From Coccinella septempunctata (Eukaryota > Arthropoda > Insecta > Coleoptera > Coccinellidae), in assembly GCF_907165205.1 (NCBI RefSeq), contig NC_058189.1, forward strand, positions 44,418,270 through 44,482,269: 64,000 nt of DNA. Reading direction: 5' to 3'. Under the pieces are notes generated by a model, which saw only the letters and a list, made by a program, of their open reading frames with translations, did no database searches and was not told where the DNA came from. This document shows, one piece after another, positions 26,394-39,666 of the stretch; within the stretch, counting starts at the first letter, position 1, and the number at the start of each line of letters is the position of its first letter. The translations under genes were made by a program, and so were the position numbers.

Positions 26394-28946
26394 CATTTTT
26401 CTCAAACAAAAACTATACAATTTCCAAACAGAAATTGAGTTGTTTTTGTCTTGTACACTCTATAAAGAATATTTATTCAATTAGAATAGTGATCATAACT
26501 CAGGTTATTAAGGGTTAATTTGCTCCTGACAAATTAGTGCAAGAATTTACGCTGGAGCAAATCGTTGATTTCATTTTTAATTGATTTTGTTTCAGAGATT
26601 GGGAGTGAAAACCCTAAAAAGTTTATGAAAAGAACTCTGAAACCTGAAACTCATTCTGATGAAAATCATGTCCTTCAGTTTCTTTAGTTTAGTTATGGAT
26701 TTTCATCAAGTAGTGGCTACATGAATGCAATATTTATAGAGAATTAAACATCCTTGTGATTTATTCATATGACTGAACTATTATTACCCTTTTTCATAAT
26801 TGAAAGTATAAAAACATAACATCACGATTCATTGAAGCTTCATGTCTTTGAAGTGTGAACATTATGAAATTCGGTTAAAATTTTGGCCAAGAATTTTTCC
26901 ATTCACATCAGTATGTTTGGATTCTTGTAATCTCACTCAATGAAAGAAAGGCTTTTCGAAATCAGTATTGAACTTTATCTAAAAAAAGTGCCTTTCGATA
27001 GTTATTTTATATTTCGCATGAACTGAAAGATCGAGTGAAAGATGGTCATAGCACTTGACCGTCAATGCACATAGGGTGAAATTTTCAGGAACTGTTATTC
27101 ACACTATTCTGCTTAGGGTTTTCCGGGATTGTCATCATAATTTCAATGAAAAAATTCAACAGGTTATGCGCACAGACATTGCGAATTTCTGTTAGACTTT
27201 CAATCAGAAACTTCCTTAATTCGAAAAAAACCCATATGTTTACTATTGAATTATGAATATATTACTTAAAAACAAATTAATAATTTCCGTTCAAGCATAT
27301 GTGTGGCTATTTCCGAGAGAATGGTTAAAATAATTAATACTTTGACTGACTTATGTTAGTCTTGATTCTAAGGTCCAGTATCGGGTTCAGTCAAAGTGTT
27401 TAACATTTGAAAATATTAATTACTTTCGCCAATCTGCACTTGCCTTATGAATAATGGCTGAGTGAAGTAATTAATTATTCGTTTTGTCTAACGGATATAA
27501 TGCAAAACTGAATAATTACTTCAGCTGTGACATATACATTGTGTCCAAAAATTGATGCAACCAAATTTCGTGACACCTGTATACAATTTATAAATATCAC
27601 CGTTTATTTTTATTTCCTACTGAAACTATATAATTCGTTGACTACATATTGAATACTGATTTTCATCAAGTTTATCTTCAGAAGATAAATTTTCAGGTGA
27701 TGAAAAATTTTATTCGTCTGGCCTAATAGGATATGTTGCCAACCTTGCGCTGTCGTTTCTCGATGAGTCACCACAAAGCAATTATGAATTGTGAATTGGG
27801 ATGCTATTACATCTCTGGTTTTTTACAGATGAAACTTACGAAGATTTGCCCAGGGCTCAATTGAGCGTTTGAAGGGAAATTATCGTTCGTGAATATAAAA
27901 TGATTTTAGAATTCGAAATCCATTCAAGTGTCTACACTAGTACACTACGATTTTTTCTCTCGGGAGAGAATAGATTTGAATATTTTTAATTTCTCCTCAT
28001 TCACATACGCGGAAGAAGGTGTCGAGCGAAGCTGGTTACACAATTCAACTGAATTATCGGTGGATCTGATTGGTGCCGAAGGAATAGCTGATCATTAGAC
28101 TGGAACAAGACAAGACAACTTTATCAGGATTTTCAAACAGATTTCTAACTGGCATATGACAAGCTGGATATTTATGTGTTATATAGGCAACGGTCGGAAG
28201 GGATCTATCTATCCTTTGTCTTTCTGATGTAGAAGGAATGGAACTGCTAAAACTAACAAATAAAGATCAAAGATATTCTGCGAAGTTTATTTGCCGCCTA
28301 AGGATTGAGTGCACTAATATCTCAATAATGGGAAGAAGTAAAACAGCAGTAGTTGGTGTAAACAGATTTATTTACAAGACTGCCAAACCACACATTGGTG
28401 TCGCATTTATAACCATATTCAGAAGGGTTAAAATGAATAGATGAAACTGTTTTTTTATATAGCTCAAATCCAAATTACAAATCTTCATACAAATGTCGTG
28501 AAAATGTTTCTCAATATTTTCATTCTTCCGTATCGAGTTCTGCATGCTCCTCTGCTGTGTTATGGTCGAGGTTGTGGTTTCAAAGATCTCTATTCACAAG
28601 GTGTTAAGTATTAACTTGTTATCACTTGTTTGACGTTTTCCACCAATAATAATAAGGCTTATTATCATCTTCTTGCTTCTTCAGTATGACCATTACATAC
28701 CATAAAAATACCAGAAATTCAATGAGCCCAACACTTAGAAGTATTCTTATGAATATTTAACCATTTTGGAAAATTAAAGTATTGTTCATATTTGCTCGTA
28801 TTTTGCCCCCGTTTTCGACTAATTTGATATAGGTACAAAAACAAAAACTATCTTTGAAATTCGAAAAATCGGCTTGTTTGGCTGTTTGAAAGATCTACAG
28901 TATATCAAAACATAACACATTAGAAATGTATAGTGTGATAGATTTA
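26394..28946. other. No gene recognised
   Basis: AT-rich DNA. A reverse-oriented element end (GTGACACCTGTATAC) lies at 27570-27584. No coding exon was recognised. Confidence 0.45.
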
Positions 28947-29971
28947 TGGCCGTTTGCACCGTTTGTCTAAACAACGATTATATTCTTAAACAACGTTTAA
29001 TTCCTTAACCGGGTTGCACCGTTACTAAAGTTGATTATAAGGCCCTTAAACGTTGTTTAAACTAAACGCAGAAATTTGCTCGATTAAAGCTCGATTAAAA
29101 CGTTGATTGAAGTAATACTTCAAATTCGATTGACAACTGTGTTTTATATTTGTGTTGATATAAAATTCAAATTAATAATGGATGATTTGGAAGATGAGAC
29201 ATTACTTGATGATGATCTTGATGCACTTAGCAATATCGAATTTGGATTTCCCAGATGTTTTCCCCGTAGAAGAAATTATTTCGAAAGAATGGACCTCACT
29301 TTTTTCAGAAGATTTCGTTTAACGAAAGAAACCGTGTTATTTTTTTGCCATATATGGAGAATGATTTGGAATTCAATAATTAGTTATATTATACAAATAT
29401 AGATATTTCAGGAATAATAGTGTTGACCCAATAAATCAATTGCTACCTACATTGAGGTTTTATGCTAGTGCTGGTCAGTTGGCTTCTGTTGATTTCATAA
29501 ATGTAGATGTATCGAAAGGATCAAGAATTATTCCCGCAGTTTCATTAGCAATTGGTAAATTATATTCCTTAAAATGACCAAAGATGAGAATATAGTGCAA
29601 ATTCAACAGTCCTTCCACAAGAAGGCTTCTTTTCCTAGAGTAATAGGATGTGTTGATGTTACCCATGTCCGCACTTCAAATTCAAAACACAACACCGGAT
29701 CTCCAAAAAAAAAGTTCAAATTTCCCACCTTGACAACAGAAGTTTAGTCAGAAAACCTTGACTTCTTTTTCTTTTTAATTTATCCTCTATGATGTGGTTG
29801 GCTGAAATTTTGAATTTTTTATGCTGTGAGTGGTGTTGCCAAATCTATCGTTGATTAAATTAAACAACGATTATGATTCCACGGTGCAAACCGTCAAATG
29901 CTAAGCAACGTTTAAATATTAAACATCGATTAGTTTAACCATGGTTACCAGCGAAACGGTGCAAACGGGCA
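28947..29971 (+). mobile_element. Internally deleted PIF/Harbinger transposon
   Basis: The terminal repeats are TGGCCGTTTGCACCGTTT on the left and, reverse complemented, TGCCCGTTTGCACCGTTTCG on the right, flanked by TTA at 28944-28946 and 29972-29974. The TTA duplication is the hallmark of PIF/Harbinger insertion. Inside are further GTTTAAAC-like inverted repeats and a decayed transposase. At 1025 bp it is much shorter than an autonomous element and lacks the Myb-like second gene. Confidence 0.88.
29178..29745 (+). pseudogene. HARBI1-type transposase pseudogene
   Basis: The start MDDLEDETLLDDDLDALSNI leads into RNYFERMDLTFFRRFRLTKE, typical of the HARBI1 N-terminus. After a frame break comes DPINQLLPTLRFYASAGQL, then RVIGCVDVTHVR near 29640-29670, which corresponds to the first catalytic Asp motif (GCIDGTH in the family). 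Stops and frame changes follow, and the later DDE residues are missing. It lies inside the element with matching terminal repeats, so the assignment is well supported. Not functional. Confidence 0.85.
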
Positions 29972-29974
29972 TTA

Positions 29975-31845
29975 GCTTGCTATTCTTAAGGGAATTTTGT
30001 TGTAATTATAGTGTTCTGTGTTTGTTAAATTGGCAACGTTTGAACATAGAGAAAATATCATTTATTTATTCAAAAGGAAATTAAACGTCAAATGGATTTC
30101 GTTCGAATCTGGTAACTCTTGTACGAAATGAAATAGACAATGATAAATAATAAATGATTACATATTGGAAATGAATAACAGAGGTAATATGGGTGGTTGC
30201 AAATTGAATTCGTTTTTATTATCGAAAATAAAATAGAAAACTCGAGGAGAATATTCAATATTAATTACCAACGAAATTAGGATACCTATTGAAATATAAA
30301 TAAATAAATAAATAAATAAATAAATTTGTACCAAGGAGACTTTTTGGGCTGCAACCGCTCCATTTCTGATATCAACTTATTTTCTTCAAATTTGTTTCTA
30401 ATATCAGGTTGAGCAACAATCATTTGGGAAAAAATTTATACTGCTAAGTTTATTTCCTGAAGCCGTGCAAAAATTCATTTATGACTTGGCAACGATGTTT
30501 TATCAATCCAACGGCGCTAATTCAAACTATATTATTGAACTTCACTCACCAAATGGAATGCGACGAAATGAACATAAACATTTATTTATATCCCGAATGC
30601 TACAAAAATATCCTCTATATTTGATGTGTGTCACTATTTTTATATCAGTACGTATATGCGATCCGCAGAAAACGTAATAACGTTAATTTTCATATGAGTA
30701 TTCAAATTTGCAAATTGCATTGCGTTCGTGATCTCGATTTTTTTTAATTGTGTGGAAGTGTACATTTTCGAGGTTTTCAATCGTCAACCAGATGTCATGC
30801 ATCTCAATATGTGCTGTTGTGTTTTTAAAATACGGCAAGTCGATTTTTACAGATTGAAAAGCATTCTGAAATGAAACTACAGTGGATCGATAATGCATGT
30901 CTCAAAAAAGTTGTTTGAAAGAGAAAATAGGGAGTTTTCGGTTGAATGTAAACCTTTGTTAGTCAGATAGTCAAACATTTATCTCTTTTCAGTGTTTTTC
31001 AGAAAATTCTGTGAAACTTAGTTATTTCAGCATTTACCTACACAAAAAGGTTGCAACCTCCTTTTTTATAGAAATAACCGAACATCCATGAAAAAAATAT
31101 TGATCGGTTTCAAAAATCCAAACTACTTGAAAAAGTAATAATCTTTTTCCAAACAGAATTTATATAATCGAAGTCAGATTCTCCCTAATGAGATATTGCC
31201 CAATTGAATGCACAGATCAATTTCTAATCAATTCGATCACCCCTGATTGAACTACGCTTAAAAAAATACATGCCCAAAATCTTCTTATGAAATTATAGTA
31301 GGATATAGTTCACAAAGCGTGTTTACAATAATTCCGTTCGTAATGAGTGAAATGATGGAAACTTTCAATTTTTCATATTTGGGAGAATCTGTTTCATCTT
31401 TCATAATCACTGCATAGCTCATAATTTTCCAAATATGAATTTCAAATTGATTCCAAGCATCATCAACGTAATGTTAGGAAACACCTTCCGAGAGTTGTTT
31501 CCGTCATGACATAAATTCTGTACGTACATAAACATCTTTTTTATCGATTTTTATTTTTCCATTTTGTTTTCAGACTCGAATGCTGGCTAGGTAGAATTCA
31601 TTTAAATAGTAAATGAAGTTTCGTTCATTCTAAGATTACCAATTCAGTACGTACGTTCAAGGTTTATCCGTTCCGTTAGGTGAAATCAACTGAAACACTT
31701 TTTTAGTAGCACTTTTCGTTTTTTCCTCCACATTTGCGTATAGTTTGTAATTTGCGGCCCGTTGTCATTTACGAGTCTTTCAGACGCAATTATAATTCCC
31801 ACATATGTGCTGTTCGTTATCTGAGAAAACTGTCAACTCTATATG
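29975..31845. other. No gene recognised; AAAT microsatellite
   Basis: A TAAA/AAAT tandem run at 30297-30325 could be a retroelement tail but no reverse transcriptase remnant is beside it. Remaining sequence has only chance open frames. Confidence 0.45.
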
Positions 31846-32495
31846 TACAGGATGGGCAAAATTGGTGATACATGAACTACAACTTTTTAACCCAACGAGA
31901 TAGAGAGAAATGAATGTACTGAGTTTAAAAAACTCAGTAGGTACGCACATCGGTGAATTATTTCCGAAGTCTCTTCTTCGAACTATTTGTAAGCATACAG
32001 GGAGAGTCTTTGACTTGTACAAGGTGGGCAAAATGCATGGCACATTACGGTCGTCTTTTTTCGAGAAACTAATAATGCCATCAACTGCATTCGTCTATCT
32101 TCTTTTGATTTTGAGTTAGGTATAGGCCAAAATTTAAATTCGGGCGATTTCAACTTTGGTCGTTATCTCCGTTTCTGTTTGTGCTAGGATGTTGAAATGA
32201 AGACACAATACAGACACTTTTTTGATAGCAATCCAGTGGCGTACTATGATATCTCATGGTTGATTTATGCAGAGTTACTAAGAACTGAAGTCTAGGAAAG
32301 CAACTAGATAACTATAAAACTTAGAACAAAAAACATCAAGTACCTACTCCCTATCTGTTTTTTGGAAATAATTAGATATCTGAAATATCAATTGATTTCC
32401 ATGATCTGTTACGAGTATCACATAAAATATAAAAATTATGTACTGAGGAAACTGCTTCGGAAATTTTCGAATATCTCGAACGTAAACCAAGATAT
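31846..32495. mobile_element. Cluster of TACAGGRTGGGC and TACAGGGAGAGTC element ends
   Basis: Termini at 31846 (TACAGGATGGGCAAAATT), 31996 (TACAGGGAGAGTCTTTGAC) and 32027 (AAGGTGGGCAAAATGCATGG) suggest two or three related DNA elements inserted into one another. Full boundaries could not be drawn by eye. Confidence 0.35.
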
Positions 32496-32496
32496 A

Positions 32497-32885
32497 CAGG
32501 GTGGGCTTTTTAAAACGAAGCAGACGAGACAACCACCTTAATTGTTGAAGAAAGTAATTACCAATTATAATTATTTCGTTGTCGAATGTTGACAGTTAAT
32601 GGTTACCATCGTAACCACAGAATGAATAAGTCAAATAATTGATGATTTCACATAGCATGGTTAGAGGAATGACTGGTACTGTACGAAATTCAAAATTGAA
32701 TATCTCGAAAACAAATGCATTAAATGTAAAAAAAAAATAAACGCTGAATTCAGGATAAAAAGACCTTTCAAATGAAGTATCACTCACCCTATCTTTCCTA
32801 TTCAAAATTTAGGGGTTGGTGTTCTAACACTAAGGGTTGAATCAATATACTTGTGAATTTGACCATGAAAGTCAAATGATATGTT
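32497..32885. mobile_element. Left half of a CAGGGTGGGCT inverted-repeat element
   Basis: The start CAGGGTGGGCTTTTTAAAAC after TA matches the ends of 52059-52966. Internal blocks (GGTTACCATCGTAACCAC, TTTAGGGGTTGGTGTTCTAA, CACTAAGGGTTGAA) also match, but the terminal right arm is missing. Confidence 0.65.
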
Positions 32886-33716
32886 TTTTGATATCTAATT
32901 GTTTCGAAAGAAGAAAACGGGGGTTCTTGAAATTTTTTTCACAAGTCTTATAGTTCTGGAGATGCGCTCAGTGAAAATCGTATTTGGGAGTCCCAGTACT
33001 TGGTCAGAAAAGCCCAGGCCCTAATTCTCTCATTATTTCGTAGGATCTTCTTAGAATGGGGTCATAGGCAATCCTGCCATAATTGGGCACGTTCTTATAG
33101 TTCCAGTGATGCGAATTCTATCAGCTATCTCCAGTAGTTTTCGAGAAAGAACACCAACTTTAGACAGACTGTTTTGTTTACTCACAAAAGTTGTATGGAA
33201 GTGGTGAGGTGAAATGTTTAAATTCCTTCAATTTGAAGTTGCGCTACTTCATCTTCAACTATTCAAAAGTCATGAAAATTTTAAGATGTCAGCTTGATTG
33301 TTTCCTAAGCTATGAGTATAAGTCCACTCAAAAAATGCAATGTATTGTAAAATAAGCGACTGTTTTGGACTTCGGGACTTAGTTGGTGCATGAACATGAA
33401 CTGAAAATCACCGCCTCGAAGAGCTAAGTTAATAAAGGAAGGGGTAGGTAACGCGCGTTAAGTAGATTTTGTGATTTATCCATTGATCACATTTGAAGAG
33501 TGAACAAACAATATAAATTTTCACGGAGCGTCCATATATTCTATTAAAAAACATGTGTATTGAAAATTAATACGGAAAACCATTTTTCAAAAAAATATAA
33601 ATTCCGCAAATTCAAAAGGAATTCAAAATCGAATGGTGTAAAGATAATTTCTGACAATATTTCTTCATTTCAACTTTTGATTTTCCTTAGAAAGGCTGAA
33701 TTTTCCTTGGACCATA

Positions 33717-34251
33717 CATTGTGAGTTTTTGACTTGTACATATATTTTAACAGTAGATCCTTGAGGTCAAAAGAAACCTAGATAAAAAGATATCTTTCAA
33801 ATAGACTTGAAGAATCTCACATATATTTCTTATTTTTGACTATCAAGTTACTCAAAAATTATACGGGAGAATATGAAGAATACCTTTATTTCCAAAAATG
33901 GTCAGATATTCATTAGTTAGCGTTCAACTTACTTTCAATAGTTGGGTTTTTAAATTTCTGGTATTTTTATAGTATGTAATGATCATAGTAAAAAACCCGG
34001 AAGATGTGGGTGGAATTGTCTCCAAAGAAGATTTATCACATCCATGAAAAAGTATATTTCGAAAATGATTCCATTCCATAAAATCCTTTGTGAGATATAA
34101 CTCGAAATTACATTTCTTCATGGATATTCAACAGTATCTTTCCAACTGGGCCGAATAGGAAAAAATTGTACGGGGAATTTTTTTTATTTTAACCTCAGGA
34201 ATCTGTTGAAATATTCTTACTGTATGTACAAGTCAAAGATGTACATACATG
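33717..34251. mobile_element. Copy of the GTCTTTGAC inverted-repeat element
   Basis: The left end CATTGTGAGTTTTTGACTTG and CCTTGAGGTCAAAAGAAACC are mirrored on the right by AACCTCAGGAATCTG and TGTACAAGTCAAAGATG. Same family as 6965-7542, more diverged. Non-coding. Confidence 0.6.
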
Positions 34252-34948
34252 TATGATTTGTATGCTTACAAAGAGTTCAAAGAAGAGATTCCGAATGGTG
34301 GAAGCGTCATTTTAATTCTGGACAGCGAGAACTAACAGAAGTTGATTCCATACAATCAGAAATAACGATCGTTTCCATTTCCTGATACGCGAAACGATTC
34401 CGTCATCTGCGAGTAAATGCAACTCAACAATTTTGTTTATCCGCAACAATGTTGAAAAAATTGAGTTCATTTCCAACCGACGAAGCGTGAAAACTAGTCA
34501 ATCGGTCTCAACCGGCATATCAACGAGGTCTTCATATTATGTAATTGATTGCCTGGCAGTCAGCGCGACTTCTAGATGTCATTTGTGTCTTGCGGAAATA
34601 TGCAGTGAGGAATTTCGCTCCAAAAAACTGGCCGTATGAGCTTGAACGTCATTTCCCAAGATGAGCTTGTTGGAAATGGCTATTTATCTCACTGCCTCTA
34701 TCATTGCATCGTTATTTTATCGAGCGGTAATGGATTATCGAGCTACCCTGCAGGGCCGTATTTGATCTGACTATCGATAGAAAGAAATCCGCGAGAAATT
34801 CAACTCAATTACCTGTTGAAAATTCCGATTTCGCGGAATTTTGAGTATGGGTTTGAATATTTCCATGGTTTCAGTCTTGTTCATAAAAAAATAGAAATTT
34901 ATGGCTAAGAAATTAATTATCTATTCCTTTTTTCTAACTGGAATATTC

Positions 34949-36364
34949 ATTTTATTTGTTTCTCATTTGTAAACGTCAGTTTCCAAAAACACAATATTAA
35001 TCAAGAAAGTTTATTTTATCAAGTCACTAACTCGTAAAACTGACAGTTAACTTGCAAAATTTTTACAAGTTAGTAGTATTATTTACATTAGAAAATTTTG
35101 TTTTATCGTCATATATGTTGAAAATCATGGTACAATTGTTATTTCCAGTAACACAGATTTTTGATGATGAACGAGTTGATACTGATGATGATGAACCATC
35201 TGTTGACTCAGAAACTGCTGAACTCGAGGACTGCAGAACATTTGTACTCTCCTTACTACGAAATAATTTGCTAGACATTTCGATTTTGTTGTTGACCGAA
35301 TCATCGACATAACTCATCGCAATTTCGGTGCTCTTCCACCCTCCTGCACGCTTTAGTCCTAAAATATCTCCACCCGAATCCGCAACCATAGTGGCTCCAG
35401 TTCTGCGAAAAGAGTGGCCGGTGTATAACTCTGGGTCTTTTAAACCTAAATATTTCTCTATTTGCTTTGGGACACCACCAATAGTGTGCTGGCCAGCATT
35501 GAGGGAAATGCACTTTCCATGTCGGTATGTCAAAAAAAAATCTTAGGCTTTCTGTTCCAGGAGGCCGAAGATTTACATATTTTCTGTATAATATGCAGGG
35601 CTTGAAGCTGCAGCCATCATAGGTTATGGTGAATCTTCTTGTTGTTAAATTTTTTGTTTGCCGCAATGTCACAATAACATATTTTCCCATATCTTCTACA
35701 TCATTCATGTTTAAGGAGAGAATTTCGTCACATCGACAACATCCAAAAATCCCAAATATTGTTACAATTTTCGCCAGCAACCACTGGTCATCAGGAGCAT
35801 ATAAAAGAAATTGTTCACCCTCTTCTTTACTTAATACCTTGGCCTGTTTTGGCGTATAACGCTCATTTTTTCGTTTCAGAAACGCTATTACCTTTTGAAA
35901 TCTGCAAATGACAACTAAACGTCATATTTTTCAATAAATTTTTTAAGGATAACAAACCTGCGAACAGGGGCATTTTCTTTCATTTCCAAGCAGCTTTTCA
36001 GCATGGACCATTTTGCCTATAAAGTATTAGGGCTGAATTTAGCTGATAGTTGATTCAAGTAGACCAACAAAACATCTTCAGTTACCCCAATCACACTATT
36101 TTTGTTTTGCCACTTTTTGAAGTCGTCGTATTCTCGCTCGTACCTTGAAGCTGATTTTGCAGGTAATTAAATTGAAGCTACACTGCTGGCTGCCTCAATA
36201 ATTTCTTTTGGTACATTCATTTTCGCTTTCGCCAAAACAAATGTAAAGAAAAATAAACAGACATGTTCATGGCAAAGCTTCCATAGCTTACGACATTTGC
36301 GACAAATTATTGAGATTTTTTTGGAATTTATCTAACCTTTTTACAAATGAGAAACAAATAAAAT
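34949..36364 (-). mobile_element. Crypton-like element bounded by 25-bp inverted repeats
   Basis: A perfect 25-bp inverted repeat frames the unit: the 25 bases at 34949-34973 (core TTTGTTTCTCATTTGT) are exactly the reverse complement of 36340-36364. The only coding remnant inside is a tyrosine recombinase pseudogene on the minus strand. Cryptons are mobile elements that use a tyrosine recombinase and are not normally described with terminal inverted repeats, so the repeats may be a separate feature. Confidence 0.55.
35063..36220 (-). pseudogene. Crypton-type tyrosine recombinase pseudogene with an intron
   Basis: The minus-strand start is at ATG 36220. The N-terminal part reads KSASRYEREYDDFKKWQNKN and LLVYLNQLSAKFSPNTL, an SAM-like core-binding region with two stops. 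An apparent intron at about 35896-35959 with GT/AG borders joins ENAPVRR to FQKVIAFLKRKN. The catalytic domain has GCCRCDEILSLNMNDVE (first Arg), GHSFRRTGATM (His-x-x-Arg), GLKRAGGWKSTEIAMSYVDD (Trp and the Tyr nucleophile). A run of nine T at 35531-35539 adds one base and breaks the frame. C-terminus is Ser-rich. This matches Crypton recombinases of insects; the copy is dead. Confidence 0.8.
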
Positions 36365-36378
36365 ATAAAACGATACAC

Positions 36379-36476
36379 GCAAGGTAACGGGTTTTACTGG
36401 CTCAAGGAGGTAACTGACTCGCCTGCGGCTCGTCAGTTATATCCTCCATTCGCCAGTAAAAACCCTCTTACCTTGC
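36379..36476. repeat. 98-bp imperfect palindrome
   Basis: GCAAGGTAACGGGTTTTACT on the left pairs with AGTAAAAACCCTCTTACC-TTGC on the right; the arms continue through GGAGGTAACTGAC to a CCTGCGG centre. It starts 15 bp beyond the right inverted repeat of the Crypton-like unit. Confidence 0.7.
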
Positions 36477-36479
36477 TAG

Positions 36480-39400
36480 TAATGTTATATACTATATAAG
36501 GCTTTAAATAGAACAATTAATATTTTCCCGAAAATGATCTCAATTATTAGCGTAATATCGAGTAATATTCAGGTCGAAGAACCTGATAGGTAAATTGACC
36601 CACATACAAAATTTGTTTGTCCTTCCTATGTTTAACCGGGTGAATGAACTTATTGTTTATTTTCGTGGAATAAATTCAAACTTATTCGCTTTTTCTCGGA
36701 AGAAGCTATTCTTCGATGCGCTAATAATTCGATCTCTCATTAAAAAGTTGAATCTGCTGAAGAGTTCTTTCGTTGAGAGTCGATGGATATTTGCCCACAT
36801 TTGTTGAACTTGTGCTCATCGATACCTAGTTGCAGCTGTCAAATTGATTGTAAAGAGTCTGTGCTCACCATTTGCACTTGTATATGAATAGTGTAGTCAT
36901 GTTTCAGAAAACTGTCTAGAAAGTCGGACTGATAAGGGTCATGCTACGGACCTTCAAATAAAAAAAAACATGATTGAACAGGACAGGAAGTTATCTGAAA
37001 CTCGAAAAATGTTCGTCGTCGTTTCTTTTTTGTGTACTCTTGAATCTGAAACGATTAAACATCTCATATCCCTGAACTTCTCTGATGTAACCGTCAGTAT
37101 TTCCCGTTAAATATTTAATTTAATAGACGTGATTAACTAGAACGATTAAACACCCATTAAATATAATAATTAACGCATAAATTGAGTAATTTTTGATGAA
37201 CCAGCGGAAATTAATTTCAAGTTTACTTCGGATGTTTGAGAATCATTCAATGTTCTCTTACTGATCTCTGCCAGAAGAATGTCGATGAATTTTTCACTAG
37301 AATAGCTTCAACTCATATAAAATAATATCGGCCCTTAAAAGATGTTGGAATTGGGAAATAACGGAGCTATATGACGAAGGAGTTTTCCAGAAAATCTCAT
37401 ATTTTAGATTCCTAAATAATATAAAATCTTAAAACACAGATTGAGTAACATCAACTTGATTCCGTTGAATTGCTAACTCATGAACTCGCTCTTGAATTAT
37501 CATATTGCTTATGAAAATTTAATTCTGAATAAAGTCAGAAGCTTGTTCGAAATCCATAACCAGAGCTGGCACCCATCCAAGTACTCAACAAATGTTTGTT
37601 GTGGCCCGAAATTAAAGAATAACAGACACTTGGACAAGATGACCACGCTCTCTTTCCTTGAAACAAGCTCGCAAGAATCAATAAGTATTCTTTTCGCGAA
37701 ATCGAACTGAGAAGAAGTGGACTAAAACTGATATAAACTATGGATTATCTGTGGCAAGTAGGTACATCTATCAGAAAGTTAGAGAGTTACGATTTGTACT
37801 CATTTACATTCTTATCATGATCTTAATGATACGCTTCTGTTCAACGTTTTACAAAGACTACCAGGCAGTTTGATTCTCAGCATTGTTCTTGTAAATCTAC
37901 ACTTCGGGTAACGGCATCGGTGTCACAATAACAAACAATAATCGATACCCAACCTAAAAGAAATGAAGCGAAAACAACTAGACCGTCCAAATAAGGTACC
38001 ATTTTCATTCTAAATATATATGCCACGTTAGTTTTCTATGTTCAGGATTGTGGGCTTTTATAGACCATAAAACGATGTAGTTCTGCTCCGAGGAATTTTC
38101 TCAGCATTATCAAAACGATATGAAAAATTTCACAATACCTCTCTATACGTGAAGTGAATGAAATGAGACAAAGAATTAAAGTGTTGTTTTAATTTCATGA
38201 CACAGATTGAACGTTACTTTTGGACATGCTCAATATTGTAGGTACGTGAGAAAAATGATGGAATTATTTCCAGCGCTGGAGACCTTGAGGCTTTTGAACG
38301 GAATAATGGAAATATGTATTTTATACAATGATATGGTGAAGAAAGTGGTCAAGGTCAGGTCGGAGTTTTTCAACCTTAAATTTTTCCTCAATCAGAAAAG
38401 GTCAATGTACTTCCTATATTTGTTACGCTCTACTGTCTGCACATACACAGAGTCATTCCCAGGTTGCAATAATCGTGACGATAAAAAGCAGGGAGGAAAA
38501 CGTTGGCTGTTTTCAAAATATATGTCAATAAAATCCTTATAACTCAAATATATCGAAATATTTCTTTTCAAATTTTAACATATTGCATTCTGTCTGTATT
38601 CACTTACGAAAATTCTGCTCTCTTTAAAACATTTTACGTCATTTTCTCATAGGCCAACGCCTATCGAGTCAATAAGTTTTCTGATCACCATAGACTTAAT
38701 TAATAGTGAGTTAGGTGATCATTTGACAATAAAAACAAACAATGACAAAAAACTTCATCGGTTTTGAGAAGGTATAGACGCATATTATAGAAACAATATT
38801 TTGTATCCTATTGATATAGAATCCTATTAGTGAGTTTCAAAGACAAAAATTTGATTGACCGATCAACGATTTGACAGTCACTCGATTTACAAAACAAAAT
38901 CACTAAAACCTTTTCATTTCTGAATGCATTCGGAAAGTAGCAATTGGGAATCATTGAATGGACCTACATAGATCGTGAGTTGATGTCGGAATGCTATTTT
39001 TAATTCTCATGACTGAAATATCGATCGAAAACAAATTGACGTTTATCCGTCAATCAAATGTTGACTCCCCGATCAAGCATTGGGAAACCGGGTGTTGAGC
39101 TTCTTGATCGGTTCCACTGTTGTCGAATTAACAAAAATTAATAGACTCTAGTAAAGGTATTCTACGACCCAAGCTTCAACATATTCGAATGTTTAGTAAA
39201 ATTTTCAATTAATTTTTTTTTTATTCGATTTTGGAGTTTTAGGAAACTTGACAATACTCGGCAGTTCGTTGACTGGAAAAGGAGTAACGTTTTCTAACGT
39301 ACTATTTCTTATTTCTTTTATTACAAAAATTATCAAAAATTCGTCAATGTTTTTCACCCTACAGGCTGTTTTTCTTTTGGATACGGTTGGCTTCAGAGCA

Positions 39401-39666
39401 TTGGACCAAGAATAGCTCTTTTCACGACCACCCAAAGGTTTAAGATATGCAAGGTTCAAAAATATTTCATTCATCTACAGATCTCGACAAAATTGCAAAA
39501 TCTCGTACACTAATAAATGTTGCCTAACCTATCCCAACCATGCATGTTAAAAAACTGAACAGACGGATAAATTAAATAAATCTGAACAACTAAAAACTTG
39601 GATTTAAAAGGTTCACTAGGGTTCTCCAAATATATCTTCAATATGGAATTAATTCTTTATGTCGAA
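36480..39666. other. No gene recognised
   Basis: AT-rich DNA. A 111-codon frame at 38207-38542 shows no domain and no splice context. Repeated GATCAA-type motifs near 38860-39110 were not resolved into an element. Confidence 0.45.

Noticed and set aside
38207..38542. 111-codon open frame
   Set aside because: No recognisable motif, composition typical of chance frames here, no splice signals.
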